Shown in pieces: positions 14,602-22,554 of a stretch of 24,405 nucleotides of DNA (the first letter of the stretch is position 1; each line of letters opens with the position of its first letter). The translations under genes and the position numbers were made by a program. The DNA comes from an uncultured Oscillospiraceae bacterium (GTDB lineage Bacteria; Bacillota; Clostridia; Oscillospirales; Acutalibacteraceae). The notes beneath the pieces were generated by a model, which saw only the letters and a list, made by a program, of their open reading frames with translations, searched no databases and had not been told where the DNA came from. The stretch covers positions 1 through 24,405 of the forward strand of contig CAUFXR010000031.1 of assembly GCA_959596515.1 (NCBI GenBank), written 5' to 3'.

Positions 14602-15702
14602 TCAATTACTCTTAGTGGAATCCTGAGAGACTTTTGTTGGGAAAGGCGTATGCGCAGAACTTTGCGGACGGGTTAGTGCCGGTCCTTTTTTCCCTAATCG
14701 GGCGAAAAACATGCCGACGATAATGGTGGAATAATAAGTGATGAACCTCCATAGGAGCATAGCTTGTTTGACGGTTTCCCCCTGAAAAAACAGATTAAAC
14801 AGCACCAGAAAGCTTCCCTCTGAGGTCCCGGCGGCGCCGGGTAGAGGGGTATAGGCGGCAATCATGGAGACAAAGGCCTGCGCGGAAACCATATCAAAAT
14901 AGGGTGCGCCGGGATTATGATAAGCCTTGTATAGAAAGAATGGAACGGAAAACAGCACCGTCAGCTCCAGAAAGGTCAATCCGTAAAGCTGAAGGGAAAG
15001 TTTCCAGTTGTGATTCATAGATTTATTGTTGTTCAGATAAGATTCCAGCTGGGCGTGAACCTTTTGGCTTTTTTCTTCCGGATGCTTTACCAGATGTAGT
15101 TTGGAAAGAAGCCAAAAGAAAAACTGAATCAGCTTGGTGGTGAAGGTCCGGCTAATGGAAAACAGAAATAAAAGGAGCACCGATGCGGCCTGGGATAAAA
15201 ATCCCACCAGGGCCAGGGGCAAAAAGCCGTGGATTTGGCTTTCGAAAAAGCTGGATTTCAGTAAAATAACTCCTAGGGAGTAAAGCGACAAGGTGGTCTG
15301 ATAAATCAGAAATTTACGCACCAACACAGAGACTGCCACACCCGAGGAAACTCCTTGACGGGACAGAGTCACCAGCTGCATTGGCTGTCCCGCTACGCCG
15401 AAAGGCGTAATGGCGCTGAAGTACTGTCCGACCATAGTGACCTGGAACGCTTTTTTCCAGCTATACTGGCCGTGATAGACGCTGTTGACAATGAGATAAT
15501 ACAAGAGAGATTCCAAAGCCCATACGCCTGCGATCAGAAGAATGGCGGGAATGAGCCAAAAAAAATTCAGGGACGCGAAAGACTGGATCAAAATCGCCAG
15601 ATTGTCGTCTTTGACGCAAAAATAAATAATCATGCCGAAGGAAAGGCAAAGAAGGCTGATGTTGAATACCTTTTTCCAATCCAGGGCATGATTTTTGTTC
15701 AT
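14602..15702 (-). CDS. LPG_synthase_TM (flippase-like) membrane protein, copy B
   Basis: This 366-residue polytopic protein resembles the N-terminal membrane domain of MprF lysylphosphatidylglycerol synthase, without the aminoacyl-transferase domain (UPF0104/YbhN-type). Family marks are TPFGVAGQPMQ (99-109), PLPGAAGTSEGSF and LLWRFITYYSTI near the C terminus. It shares these with the paralogue at 17718-18767. The MprF domain flips modified lipids, and stand-alone members often sit beside glycosyltransferases, so a role in handling a glycolipid product is inferred. AAGGAG lies 7 bases ahead of the ATG, and the start is 12 bases past the preceding GT2 stop. It is the last gene of the four-gene operon. 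The C-terminal tail is polar and low in complexity. Confidence 0.9.
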   Translation of the reverse strand: MNKNHALDWKKVFNISLLCLSFGMIIYFCVKDDNLAILIQSFASLNFFWLIPAILLIAGVWALESLLYYLIVNSVYHGQYSWKKAFQVTMVGQYFSAITPFGVAGQPMQLVTLSRQGVSSGVAVSVLVRKFLIYQTTLSLYSLGVILLKSSFFESQIHGFLPLALVGFLSQAASVLLLFLFSISRTFTTKLIQFFFWLLSKLHLVKHPEEKSQKVHAQLESYLNNNKSMNHNWKLSLQLYGLTFLELTVLFSVPFFLYKAYHNPGAPYFDMVSAQAFVSMIAAYTPLPGAAGTSEGSFLVLFNLFFQGETVKQAMLLWRFITYYSTIIVGMFFARLGKKGPALTRPQSSAHTPFPTKVSQDSTKSN

Positions 15703-15714
15703 GAAGGTCTCCTT

Positions 15715-16692
15715 TTATTTTGACCCGCGCCTCTGCGGCTGAATCACGGGGAAAGGGAGGATAGGTTGTCCCTTATGAGGACGGTAATCATCGCTCATAA
15801 AATACCGAATAGATCGGTTGGAATTCTTTATGTTTTTCCACATTCCCTTGAAATTCAGGGTGATCACGTGAAGTCTGAGCACAGAATACCAGTTAACTAC
15901 TTTCATACGGCGGGCGAATTGCCGAAAGGATTTCCGGAAAGCCAAAAAATCGTCCGCTTCCTCCAAAAAGTTCCGTGTATAACCTAAGGTACGGATAAAA
16001 TCGTTGATTTTTTTCGCATTCATAGATTTCAAAATACTACCCCGACGGCGAGTATAGTTATAAAGAGGCTTGCTAGTCACTGCGACTCGCCTAGCGTGAT
16101 AATAAAGTTTTGGAGACGTGGCGACGTCTTCGAAATACATCTGGGTGTAGGTCACATCGTTCTCTAAAAACAGAGAACGTTTGTAAAGCTTATTCCAAGC
16201 AAAATGGTGCATGGACTTGTCCCGAATCAGCAGATCCAAAGCCTGGCGACTGTCATAAACGGCGGTGCGACAGGTCAGGGGAAGAGGAAGCCGGAACCCG
16301 TTGTAAGGGAAATAGAAATAAAAACTGCAATAAGAAATATCACAGTCGTTGGCCACACAGGCATTGTACATGTCCTCCAGAAAGGTGGGCTGATAGTAGT
16401 CATCGCTGTCCATAAAAGCGATATACTCTCCTTGAGCCAGCCTTAGCCCTGTGTTGCGGGCAGCAGACAGACCGGCGTTTTCTTGGCGGACAGATTTAAA
16501 ATTAGAGTATTTTCTCACATATTTTGCGATGATTTCCGGACAGCGGTCAGTAGAACCGTCATCTACGATGATAGCCTCATAATTCTGAAAAGTTTGATCT
16601 GCTACCGATTGGAGAGCCTTTCTCAAAAACATATCCACGTTATAAACTGGGATCACAATGCTGATGATAGGCTTCTCCTGCTGCTCACTCAA
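15715..16692 (-). CDS. GT2-family glycosyltransferase, copy B
   Basis: This is a 325-residue GT-A-fold transferase using a nucleotide-sugar donor. Motifs are ISIVIPVYN (10-18), VDDGSTD (43-49), ENAGLSAARNTG (71-82) and MDSDD (94-98), whose DSD is the metal/nucleotide-binding DXD. There is no clear membrane segment, so it is probably cytoplasmic and membrane-associated; the acceptor is unknown. I chose the TTG at 16692, because GGAGG lies 9 bases upstream and the gene then overlaps the preceding stop by 8 bases; ATG 16713 lacks a good ribosome-binding site. It is a diverged paralogue of the neighbouring GT2: WNKLYKRSLF and NAKKINDFIRTL correspond to WNKLWRRTLF and NIKKLNDYLRAL. Confidence 0.9.
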   Translation of the reverse strand: MSEQQEKPIISIVIPVYNVDMFLRKALQSVADQTFQNYEAIIVDDGSTDRCPEIIAKYVRKYSNFKSVRQENAGLSAARNTGLRLAQGEYIAFMDSDDYYQPTFLEDMYNACVANDCDISYCSFYFYFPYNGFRLPLPLTCRTAVYDSRQALDLLIRDKSMHHFAWNKLYKRSLFLENDVTYTQMYFEDVATSPKLYYHARRVAVTSKPLYNYTRRRGSILKSMNAKKINDFIRTLGYTRNFLEEADDFLAFRKSFRQFARRMKVVNWYSVLRLHVITLNFKGMWKNIKNSNRSIRYFMSDDYRPHKGQPILPFPVIQPQRRGSK

Positions 16693-17677
16693 TGCTTGAA
16701 TCCTCCAATCCATAGTGTTGACGTTTTTCTTCAGAAATAACGTCTGGATATTTGGTAATGTCATCCAAAGGCTCAAAGCTCTTCTTGCCACAAGCGCGCG
16801 TCATATGAATAATCTTTTTAAAATTATGGCCAAGGCCGGAAAGATTTTTCAGATTTTTTTGAACGATCAGGGTCAAATAGCAAGTCGTAATCGCGACAAA
16901 CAGACTGTGTATACGGTAAACCGCCCGATATGAAGTAAAATCTTTATTCCATTCTAAAAATCCACGAAGATCCGCCAGGGCCCGGAGATAATCGTTCAGT
17001 TTTTTGATATTCAAGGCACCAATAGTGCTATCCTCATGCTGCACATAAAAATAGAGGGGATCCCCAATGACGACGATTCGATTGGAAAAATAAAAACCTC
17101 GCTGACACACGGAAATATCCTCAAAACACATGGTGGGAAAGATGATGTCGTGTTCGGTGAAAAGGGTGCGGCGCCACAGCTTGTTCCAGATAAATCCCTT
17201 AATCCCCATATCCAGAATTAACGCCCGAATCATTTCTTTAGGCGTATAGATTCCTGGCGCTTTCCTGAATTGAGCGGGCCGCAGTTCATGGGTAACCGCG
17301 TTGTAGCGGTAATAGCTGCAGCATACCATGTCCGCCCGGTATTTTTTCGCTGACTCATACAACCGCTCTAGATAGAGGGGAGCGATATAGTCGTCGCTGT
17401 CCATAAAGGCGATATATTCGCCCCGGGCCGCCCGGATTCCGGTGTTTCTAGCGTTGGAAACACCGCCGTTTTCCTGGTGGATCACATAGGCGTTGGGAAA
17501 TCTGCGGGCGAATTCCCGTAAAATTTCCAGGGAATGATCAGTAGACCCGTCATCCACCAAGATAACCTCAAATCCCTTCAAGGTTTGCGCTGCAATGGAT
17601 TCCAGACATTTAGGGAGGTATTGTTCTACATTATAGACAGGAACAATTAGACTGACGTTAGGGACTGTGGTTTTCAT
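16685..17677 (-). CDS. GT2-family glycosyltransferase, copy A
   Basis: This is a 330-residue GT2 enzyme with SLIVPVYN (9-16), VDDGSTD (41-47), ENGGVSNARNTG (69-80) and MDSDD (92-96). Downstream, FEDISVCQRGFYF resembles the catalytic ED motif of EpsH/CpsI-like polysaccharide glycosyltransferases. No membrane segment is evident, so it probably acts at the cytoplasmic face. The ATG at 17677 follows GGAAAGGA, about 13 bases away, 40 bases after the stop of the upstream LPG_synthase_TM-type gene. It is tandem with and similar to the next gene, which indicates duplication. A role in glycosylating a lipid or surface polymer is inferred; donor and acceptor are not known. Confidence 0.92.
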   Translation of the reverse strand: MKTTVPNVSLIVPVYNVEQYLPKCLESIAAQTLKGFEVILVDDGSTDHSLEILREFARRFPNAYVIHQENGGVSNARNTGIRAARGEYIAFMDSDDYIAPLYLERLYESAKKYRADMVCCSYYRYNAVTHELRPAQFRKAPGIYTPKEMIRALILDMGIKGFIWNKLWRRTLFTEHDIIFPTMCFEDISVCQRGFYFSNRIVVIGDPLYFYVQHEDSTIGALNIKKLNDYLRALADLRGFLEWNKDFTSYRAVYRIHSLFVAITTCYLTLIVQKNLKNLSGLGHNFKKIIHMTRACGKKSFEPLDDITKYPDVISEEKRQHYGLEDSSIE

Positions 17678-17717
17678 CCGTCAGGTCCATCCTTTCCGGT
17701 AAAACTCATTATAATCA

Positions 17718-18767
17718 TTAAGCTTTCGCTTTCGTTTCTTTTTTTTGTTCTTCTCCGGCCTTTTTTCCTAAGCGAGAGAAAGGAGCAGTGCATAAGATTA
17801 CCATGTAATAGGTAATGATCCGCCAGAGCAAAACGCCGGATTTCAAAGTGTCGGCAGTGAAATACATTGAGAAGAAGCCCACAAAGCTGAGTTCGGAAGC
17901 GCCGGCAGCACCAGGCAATGGAATAAAGCAGGTGGCCATAGTGACGAACGCCTGGGAGCAGATCATATCGGAAACCGGGGCGCCGAACAAATTAAAGCTT
18001 CGGTATACGCAATACGGAACGATAAAGATAGCCGTAAGCTGAACGGCGGTGCAGACGTAAGCGATGACCACCAAACGGCGGTTTTTATAAAGATCCTTAT
18101 TGCAGTCGTGAAAACTTTCCAATTGGCGTTCAAAGCCGCCCAGCTTGTCATAAAGCTTTTGCCGGTGGAACCGGACCAGAATTTTTTTGGCAAAGCCTAA
18201 AATCGCGTTTGTAAGCCTGCGGCTGAAAGAAAACAGCAGCAGCATAACGATCACGAATGCCTGGGAAAGAAAACCGAATATGGCGAACGACCACATGACC
18301 CCGCTGAGGGCATTGTCGAAAAAATCCTGTTTTAAAAGCAGGGCGGCGGCGCTGTAAGCCACCAGGGTGGACTGATAAACGACGAATTTCTGAGTTAAGG
18401 CGGATACACCCTTTCCGGGTTCCACGCCATATTTGGCCATACAATAAACCTGCATAGGCTGTCCGCCGGTGGCAAATGGTGTGACGGCGCTGAAAAACTG
18501 ACCCACCATAGAAGCCTTGACGGCGTTTCGAAACTTAAAGCCGGGCGCCGAGCTTTTGACCAGAATGTAAGTCATATAAGCGTCGATGGCGATATTAAGG
18601 ACCTGGCTGAGCAACGCCATCATCAGCCAGCCTTTGTCCAGGTTTTTGAAGTTTTTAGAGAGCTCCACAAGACCATTTTCAGAAAGACAAAAGTAACCCA
18701 GCATTACCAAAGAGATAACAATTACAGAGGCGTTGAAAATTGTCTTTCCGCTTATCTTTTTTTTCAT
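17718..18767 (-). CDS. LPG_synthase_TM (flippase-like) membrane protein, copy A
   Basis: This is a 349-residue polytopic membrane protein of the same family as the last gene of the operon. Shared marks are VGQFFSAVTPFATGGQPMQ (88-106), QKFVVYQSTL, PLPGAAGASELSF and LLWRIITYY. There is no soluble aminoacyl-transferase domain. The start at 18767 is taken because GGAG lies 6 bases upstream and the preceding 15 codons of open frame are not family-like. The C terminus is a short lysine/glutamate-rich tail. It is the first gene of the operon, with its own promoter (18830-18859) located just after the terminator of the upstream gene. A role in lipid flipping or glycolipid handling is inferred from the MprF relationship. 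Confidence 0.9.
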   Translation of the reverse strand: MKKKISGKTIFNASVIVISLVMLGYFCLSENGLVELSKNFKNLDKGWLMMALLSQVLNIAIDAYMTYILVKSSAPGFKFRNAVKASMVGQFFSAVTPFATGGQPMQVYCMAKYGVEPGKGVSALTQKFVVYQSTLVAYSAAALLLKQDFFDNALSGVMWSFAIFGFLSQAFVIVMLLLFSFSRRLTNAILGFAKKILVRFHRQKLYDKLGGFERQLESFHDCNKDLYKNRRLVVIAYVCTAVQLTAIFIVPYCVYRSFNLFGAPVSDMICSQAFVTMATCFIPLPGAAGASELSFVGFFSMYFTADTLKSGVLLWRIITYYMVILCTAPFSRLGKKAGEEQKKETKAKA

Positions 18768-18829
18768 TCCACACTCCAAAAAGCGGCGATGACACACCAA
18801 AATAAAATTCACATAAAGGTACGAATAAC

Positions 18830-18859
18830 ATCATATAACGAATGCTGGATGGTTGTCAA
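18830..18859 (-). promoter_or_regulatory. Predicted promoter of the LPG-GT-GT-LPG operon
   Basis: On the minus strand a perfect TTGACA (18854-18859) is followed after 18 bases by TATGAT (18830-18835), five of six to consensus. It lies between the terminator at 18890-18921 and the ATG at 18767, so the four-gene operon has its own transcript with a leader of about 55 bases. Confidence 0.75.
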
Positions 18860-18889
18860 GACGAATAAAGAAAGATTGCGCTTTTCAAC

Positions 18890-18921
18890 AAAAAACCTTT
18901 CCCACCCGCTGGTGGAAAAGG
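18890..18921 (-). terminator. Intrinsic terminator of the ABC / UgtP-like operon
   Basis: CCTTTCCCACC (18896-18906) pairs with GGTGGAAAAGG (18911-18921) with one mismatch and a 4-base loop. Read on the minus strand it is followed by six T residues (18890-18895). It begins 9 bases after the stop of the UgtP-like gene. Confidence 0.92.
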
Positions 18922-18929
18922 CTTTCTTT

Positions 18930-20090
18930 TTAATCTTTTACCAGCTTTTGGATCTCATTAACGATTTTTGGCCCGGAAGAGGATTTGTCAAACGCGGAAC
19001 AGGACCTCCGCATTTCCTCCAGACGTTCCTGGTTTGAGAGCAGATCATAAATGGTTTCCGAGCAGGCGGAGCCTTTTTGAATTTTAACCGCCATATTATT
19101 ATCGATAAGAAACTCCGCGTTTTCCGTCTCGGGACCGGGAATCGCGTCGAAAATAGCCATAGGCAGATTACAGGCCAGGGCTTCGCTGACAGTTAATCCA
19201 CCGGGCTTTGTGATAATCAGATCAGAGATCTGCATGTATTTATGCACCTCGTTGGTGAAAAACAGGACCTTGGTAGGCTTGGAGGGCTTGGGCTTTAATT
19301 TCACCGAGACATCCCGCAGAGGTTTCTGCCTGCTGTTACGAAGAATCAGCTTGTTGAACGCTTCATACAACCGTTCGTTTTTGCCGGTGATTACAATAAT
19401 TTGAAAATCCAGGTTTACCTTAATAATATTATTATAAATCCGCAGAATGTTGGAAACACCAAAGCTTCCCGCCATGATCAAAACGGTAGGCTTATCAGGA
19501 CTCAGACCCTGTTCTTTGAGAACCGCAGCTCGGTCCATTTTCTCATAGAAAGATTCATCTACGGGAATACCGTAGGGATGGACTTTTTCCCTAGGAGCTC
19601 CCATTTTCGCCATGGTGTCAACCATGCCCTCATTGGAAACGATATAGCTGTCCACATAGGGATGGATCCACGCCCGGTGAGGACCGTAATCTGTCATAAC
19701 ACAGATAAGCGGCACAGAGATTTTACCATTTTCCTTCAATAAAGAAATCATCTCCGTAGCGAAAGGATGGGTGGAAATAATAGCGTCTGGATGGAACTCA
19801 TCCACCAAGGGCATCAGGTGATTACAGAAAAGATGGCAGAAAAGATAGGTTGTTTTGCTTTTGCCCCGATTGGTAGATTTATATAAAGAACCAAACAACT
19901 TAGGCATTCGTTTGGCCATGGTTTCATAGCCATCAGTAATGGTTTTATCTAGCAAAGGACTGATATATTTCAAAGTGTCCACGATTTCTACTTCATAACC
20001 GTCCTGGTTTTCCAAGATGTAAGACTTTAAAGCGGAAGATGCCCGAAGGTGTCCGCCGCCAGTTGCCGCAGTAAGGATTAGGATTTTCAT
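18930..20090 (-). CDS. UgtP/MGDG-synthase-like diacylglycerol glycosyltransferase (GT28)
   Basis: This 386-residue GT-B-fold enzyme belongs to the family that transfers glucose or galactose from UDP-sugar to diacylglycerol, the first step of glycolipid and lipoteichoic-acid anchor synthesis. The N-terminal domain shows the MGDG-synthase motif TAATGGGHLRASSAL (7-21). HPDAIISTHPFATEMIS and CVMTDYGPHRAWIHP follow. The C-terminal domain carries TKPGGLTVSEALACNLPMAI near residue 295, the nucleotide-sugar-binding motif of GT28. It is peripheral to the inner membrane face. It is the third gene of an operon with an ABC-2 ATPase and permease (24 bases after the permease stop) and ends at a strong terminator. 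AGGGGG lies about 11 bases before the ATG. Whether it is processive, and on which sugar, cannot be told here. Confidence 0.9.
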   Translation of the reverse strand: MKILILTAATGGGHLRASSALKSYILENQDGYEVEIVDTLKYISPLLDKTITDGYETMAKRMPKLFGSLYKSTNRGKSKTTYLFCHLFCNHLMPLVDEFHPDAIISTHPFATEMISLLKENGKISVPLICVMTDYGPHRAWIHPYVDSYIVSNEGMVDTMAKMGAPREKVHPYGIPVDESFYEKMDRAAVLKEQGLSPDKPTVLIMAGSFGVSNILRIYNNIIKVNLDFQIIVITGKNERLYEAFNKLILRNSRQKPLRDVSVKLKPKPSKPTKVLFFTNEVHKYMQISDLIITKPGGLTVSEALACNLPMAIFDAIPGPETENAEFLIDNNMAVKIQKGSACSETIYDLLSNQERLEEMRRSCSAFDKSSSGPKIVNEIQKLVKD

Positions 20091-20114
20091 AATTATCTAA
20101 AGCCCCCTAAAAGC

Positions 20115-20960
20115 TTAAACATTAAAATCTTTAAAATAGTAACGAACACAAGCAAGCGCCCCTAAAATTAAGCTAAAGATCAGACAAATCAGAACATATG
20201 GGAACATTCCAGAGGGAGCGCCCAGCATAGCGGAGTCCAGAACCAGACTGGTATCGATGTAATGATAAGGAGATAAGAATAGCATCCAGCCTAAAGCGGG
20301 AATGGCGCCGCCGAAAATTCCAAGCAAAAGCGAGACCAGCAACACGGCGAACGCGGCAGCGGAAGCCTGGCTGGAATGGGAAAGAAATACGGAAAGTAGA
20401 TAACCAATGGAAAGGTAGAGAATCTCCACCATAAAATACGAAAAATATAGGGAAAGGCAGGCCAAAGCGAAGGAATCGGCGTCAACCTCCGGTTGCATCG
20501 CCGCCATACCATAGCTTACGCCCCAAAGCCCTAAATTATAAATCATCAACACCAAAGCCTGGGAAATAAAGGAACTGATCAGAATACTGCCTCGGCTGAT
20601 GGGCTGCGCGTAAATCAGCACAATGCTCTGATGACTTTCCAGCTTGACCATGGAACGGCAGCCCCGGTAACAGGCGTACAGGCATCCCACCGCGAAAACG
20701 CCGTGACTGATTAAAGCGAAATAGATCAAGAATTCAGAGAGTTCCGGTAAATTGTCCAGCTGAAATTCCGCCAGAAGCTCTTCCGGAAAAGCGGATAAGG
20801 TTTCCTGAAGACGCTCGGAAAAATTGGTCTGGGCCACGGCGGAAAAAGAGTACAAAGCTAAAATCAGCAACCCGCTACTGATCAAAAACCATAGAATTAA
20901 GCTGGGAACAGAGCGCCGCAACTCTTTTGTGAAAATTGGAAATGAGAAGATCTTAGGCAT
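20115..20960 (-). CDS. ABC-2-type transporter permease
   Basis: This is a 281-residue membrane protein with six apparent hydrophobic segments, at about 18-42, 80-99, 128-150, 164-190, 197-222 and 250-275. It opens with a short cytoplasmic stretch (FTKELRRSVPSLILW) typical of ABC-2/NatB/BcrB-like permeases. It pairs with the ATPase at 20953-21858: its ATG overlaps the ATPase stop by 8 bases, with AGGAGG 9 bases upstream. Such transporters export antibiotics, lipids or ions. Sharing a transcript with a UgtP-like glycosyltransferase suggests an envelope or lipid substrate, but this is only inferred from context. Confidence 0.88.
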   Translation of the reverse strand: MPKIFSFPIFTKELRRSVPSLILWFLISSGLLILALYSFSAVAQTNFSERLQETLSAFPEELLAEFQLDNLPELSEFLIYFALISHGVFAVGCLYACYRGCRSMVKLESHQSIVLIYAQPISRGSILISSFISQALVLMIYNLGLWGVSYGMAAMQPEVDADSFALACLSLYFSYFMVEILYLSIGYLLSVFLSHSSQASAAAFAVLLVSLLLGIFGGAIPALGWMLFLSPYHYIDTSLVLDSAMLGAPSGMFPYVLICLIFSLILGALACVRYYFKDFNV

Positions 20961-21858
20961 GGTCCGCAGCCTCCTGTTCCAGTTTTTTTTCGTAGAACCG
21001 GATAATGGCGTCCTCCAAAGAAGGCAGGCTCACCTGGAGATCTTGAATTTCGTAATTTGCCAACGCCTTGATAAAAGGATCCATTACGCCTCGGTAGGAA
21101 AAGGTAATCAGATCTCCGTTGATGACGGGATCGTTGATCTGAAACAGGGTAAATAACGCGGAAAGATTATCTGTCGTTTTTAACTTAATGCGCCGGGTAT
21201 CCGAAGAGGAAAGGTTATCGGTGTTTGCGACCTCCAAAATAGAGCCCTTGCGGATAATAGCTGTTTTTCCGCAAAGCTCCTGGACTTCCCCAATGTCATG
21301 GTTGCAGAAAAAGATGGTAGCGCCCTTTTGATTCTCCTGAATGAGGAGATCCTTGAATCGCCGCTTGATGAGAGAATCCAGTCCGGAAGTGGGTTCATCA
21401 AGGATGAGGAGCTTGGGGCTATGAAGAAGCGCGGTTACCAAGGCGATCTTTTTCCTGTTGCCTAACGACATGTGGGAAATCCGCCGAACAGTATCTACCT
21501 CGAACAGATCGCACAGCTGATCGATTCTCGCCTTATCCCGGAGCCCACGCATAGCGGCGGCGTAGCGAATTACCTCCATGGCTTTCATGTCCATATAGTA
21601 ATCCAGCTCGCTGGGGACATATCCCACCATTTTTTTTAGCTTTCCGCTTTGCGAACGGGAATCCATTCCCAAAATAGTGGCACTACCAGAGGTGGGCCGC
21701 ACATAGTTCATCATCATGCGGATAGTAGTAGATTTGCCAGAACCATTGGGGCCTACGAAACCGAAGAAATCTCCTTCTTCCACGGTCAGGTTAGCCTCCA
21801 GCACAGCGGGTACAGATCCGAAAAATTTTGTCAAGTTTTTTAGTTCGATGACCGGCAC
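20953..21858 (-). CDS. ABC transporter ATP-binding protein (BcrA/NatA-like)
   Basis: This is a 301-residue cytoplasmic ATPase. Walker A is GPNGSGKS (36-43), the signature is the variant MSLGNRKK (130-137), Walker B is LLILDEPTSGLD (150-161), and the switch histidine is in FFCNHDIGE. The Q-loop region reads GYVPSELDYY, lacking the usual glutamine, as in many BcrA-type ATPases. The last 80 residues form an accessory domain. The start is GTG at 21858, with a strong AAAGGAGG 9 bases upstream. It is the first gene of the operon ATPase-permease-UgtP-like enzyme, with the promoter at 21954-21982 and a palindrome in the leader. Confidence 0.93.
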   Translation of the reverse strand: MPVIELKNLTKFFGSVPAVLEANLTVEEGDFFGFVGPNGSGKSTTIRMMMNYVRPTSGSATILGMDSRSQSGKLKKMVGYVPSELDYYMDMKAMEVIRYAAAMRGLRDKARIDQLCDLFEVDTVRRISHMSLGNRKKIALVTALLHSPKLLILDEPTSGLDSLIKRRFKDLLIQENQKGATIFFCNHDIGEVQELCGKTAIIRKGSILEVANTDNLSSSDTRRIKLKTTDNLSALFTLFQINDPVINGDLITFSYRGVMDPFIKALANYEIQDLQVSLPSLEDAIIRFYEKKLEQEAADHA

Positions 21859-21921
21859 TTGGCAAAGCCTCCTTTAATGAGAAAACTATTTTGTAGCGGA
21901 AATTTTTACCGGGTTACCGCC

Positions 21922-21934
21922 AACTGTCACAGTT
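21922..21934. promoter_or_regulatory. Palindrome AACTGTCACAGTT, operator candidate
   Basis: This is a perfect 6+1+6 palindrome placed 20-32 bases downstream of the -10 of the ABC / UgtP-like operon promoter, within the first transcribed bases. Position and symmetry suit a dimeric repressor such as the GntR-type regulators that often control BcrA-like transporters. No regulator gene is adjacent. Confidence 0.45.
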
Positions 21935-21953
21935 TCTTCATGTTTTCAGAATA

Positions 21954-21982
21954 ATTATACCATTTTCCCCCAAAAGGTTCAA
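21954..21982 (-). promoter_or_regulatory. Predicted promoter of the ABC / UgtP-like operon
   Basis: On the minus strand TATAAT (21954-21959) is perfect. TTGAAC (21977-21982) matches the -35 at four of six positions, with a 17-base spacer. The leader to the GTG at 21858 is about 90 bases. Confidence 0.7.
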
Positions 21983-22464
21983 TAGATATTGGTGGATGTC
22001 CCCCTTTTGATTCGTTGACAGAAATTTTATAAAACCGCTGCCTGAAAATGTATCTAAAAGGCAAAGGCGACAAATCCCCTTTTTTACGTTTTCCGAGACG
22101 AGTTTTTGTAGGAAGAAATTCGGCGGGAAAGAAATCCTCATGAGGGAATCTGCGGCCGGTTCTGAAAGCGTTTATAGGAATTCCCGTTTTGTCTCGCGGT
22201 AAATATTTGTGACACGAAATTCGTGACACGAAAAACGTACGTTTTTGTGACGCGAAAGCGAATTTATTAGAGGGAAAAGTGATTTTTGGAAGAACGAAAG
22301 GCATGAGAATTCAGGAAGGGAGAATTCCACGGCGTAGTTTGTTTGGCCTGGCGAACATAATACAGGGATCCGCGGTTTTGGATGGTTCGTCTGCTTGCCT
22401 GTGAAAAACCGAAAGATACGAAATTTTACCGAAAACTTCTGGAAAACAGTAAATAAGATGTAAC
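21983..22464. other. Divergent intergenic region with short repeats
   Basis: These 482 bases lie between divergent promoters and hold no convincing gene; the minus-strand 125-codon open frame covers the ABC promoter and has no family likeness. The notable content is the repeat and palindrome cluster at 22207-22262. The rest shows nothing recognisable. Confidence 0.6.
22207..22262. repeat. Cluster of GTGACRCGAA repeats and palindromes
   Basis: GTGACACGAA occurs at 22209-22218 and 22223-22232, and GTGACGCGAA at 22247-22256. Between them lie CACGAA-A-TTCGTG (22213-22225) and the perfect 16 bp palindrome AAAAACGTACGTTTTT (22231-22246). CGC-GAAA-GCG (22251-22260) closes the cluster. It looks like a protein-binding array or a compact structured RNA. 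No known motif is recognised. Confidence 0.65.
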
Positions 22465-22493
22465 TTTACTTTTTGTGATTTCCGTTGTATGAT
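22465..22493 (+). promoter_or_regulatory. Predicted promoter of the VanW-domain gene
   Basis: TTTACT (22465-22470, four of six) and TATGAT (22488-22493, five of six) are separated by 17 bases. The ATG at 22489 falls inside this -10 element, which supports the downstream TTG at 22555 as the real start. Confidence 0.6.
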
Positions 22494-22554
22494 AAAGAAC
22501 GTATTGGCAAGAGCCATTTTGCAATTTTTTAGCTTATATAAGGAGGGGACCGAC

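Noticed and set aside
21927..22304. 125-codon minus-strand open frame
   Set aside because: It covers the predicted ABC operon promoter and the palindrome cluster, has no ribosome-binding site, and its composition (rich in F, R, K, P) looks non-coding.
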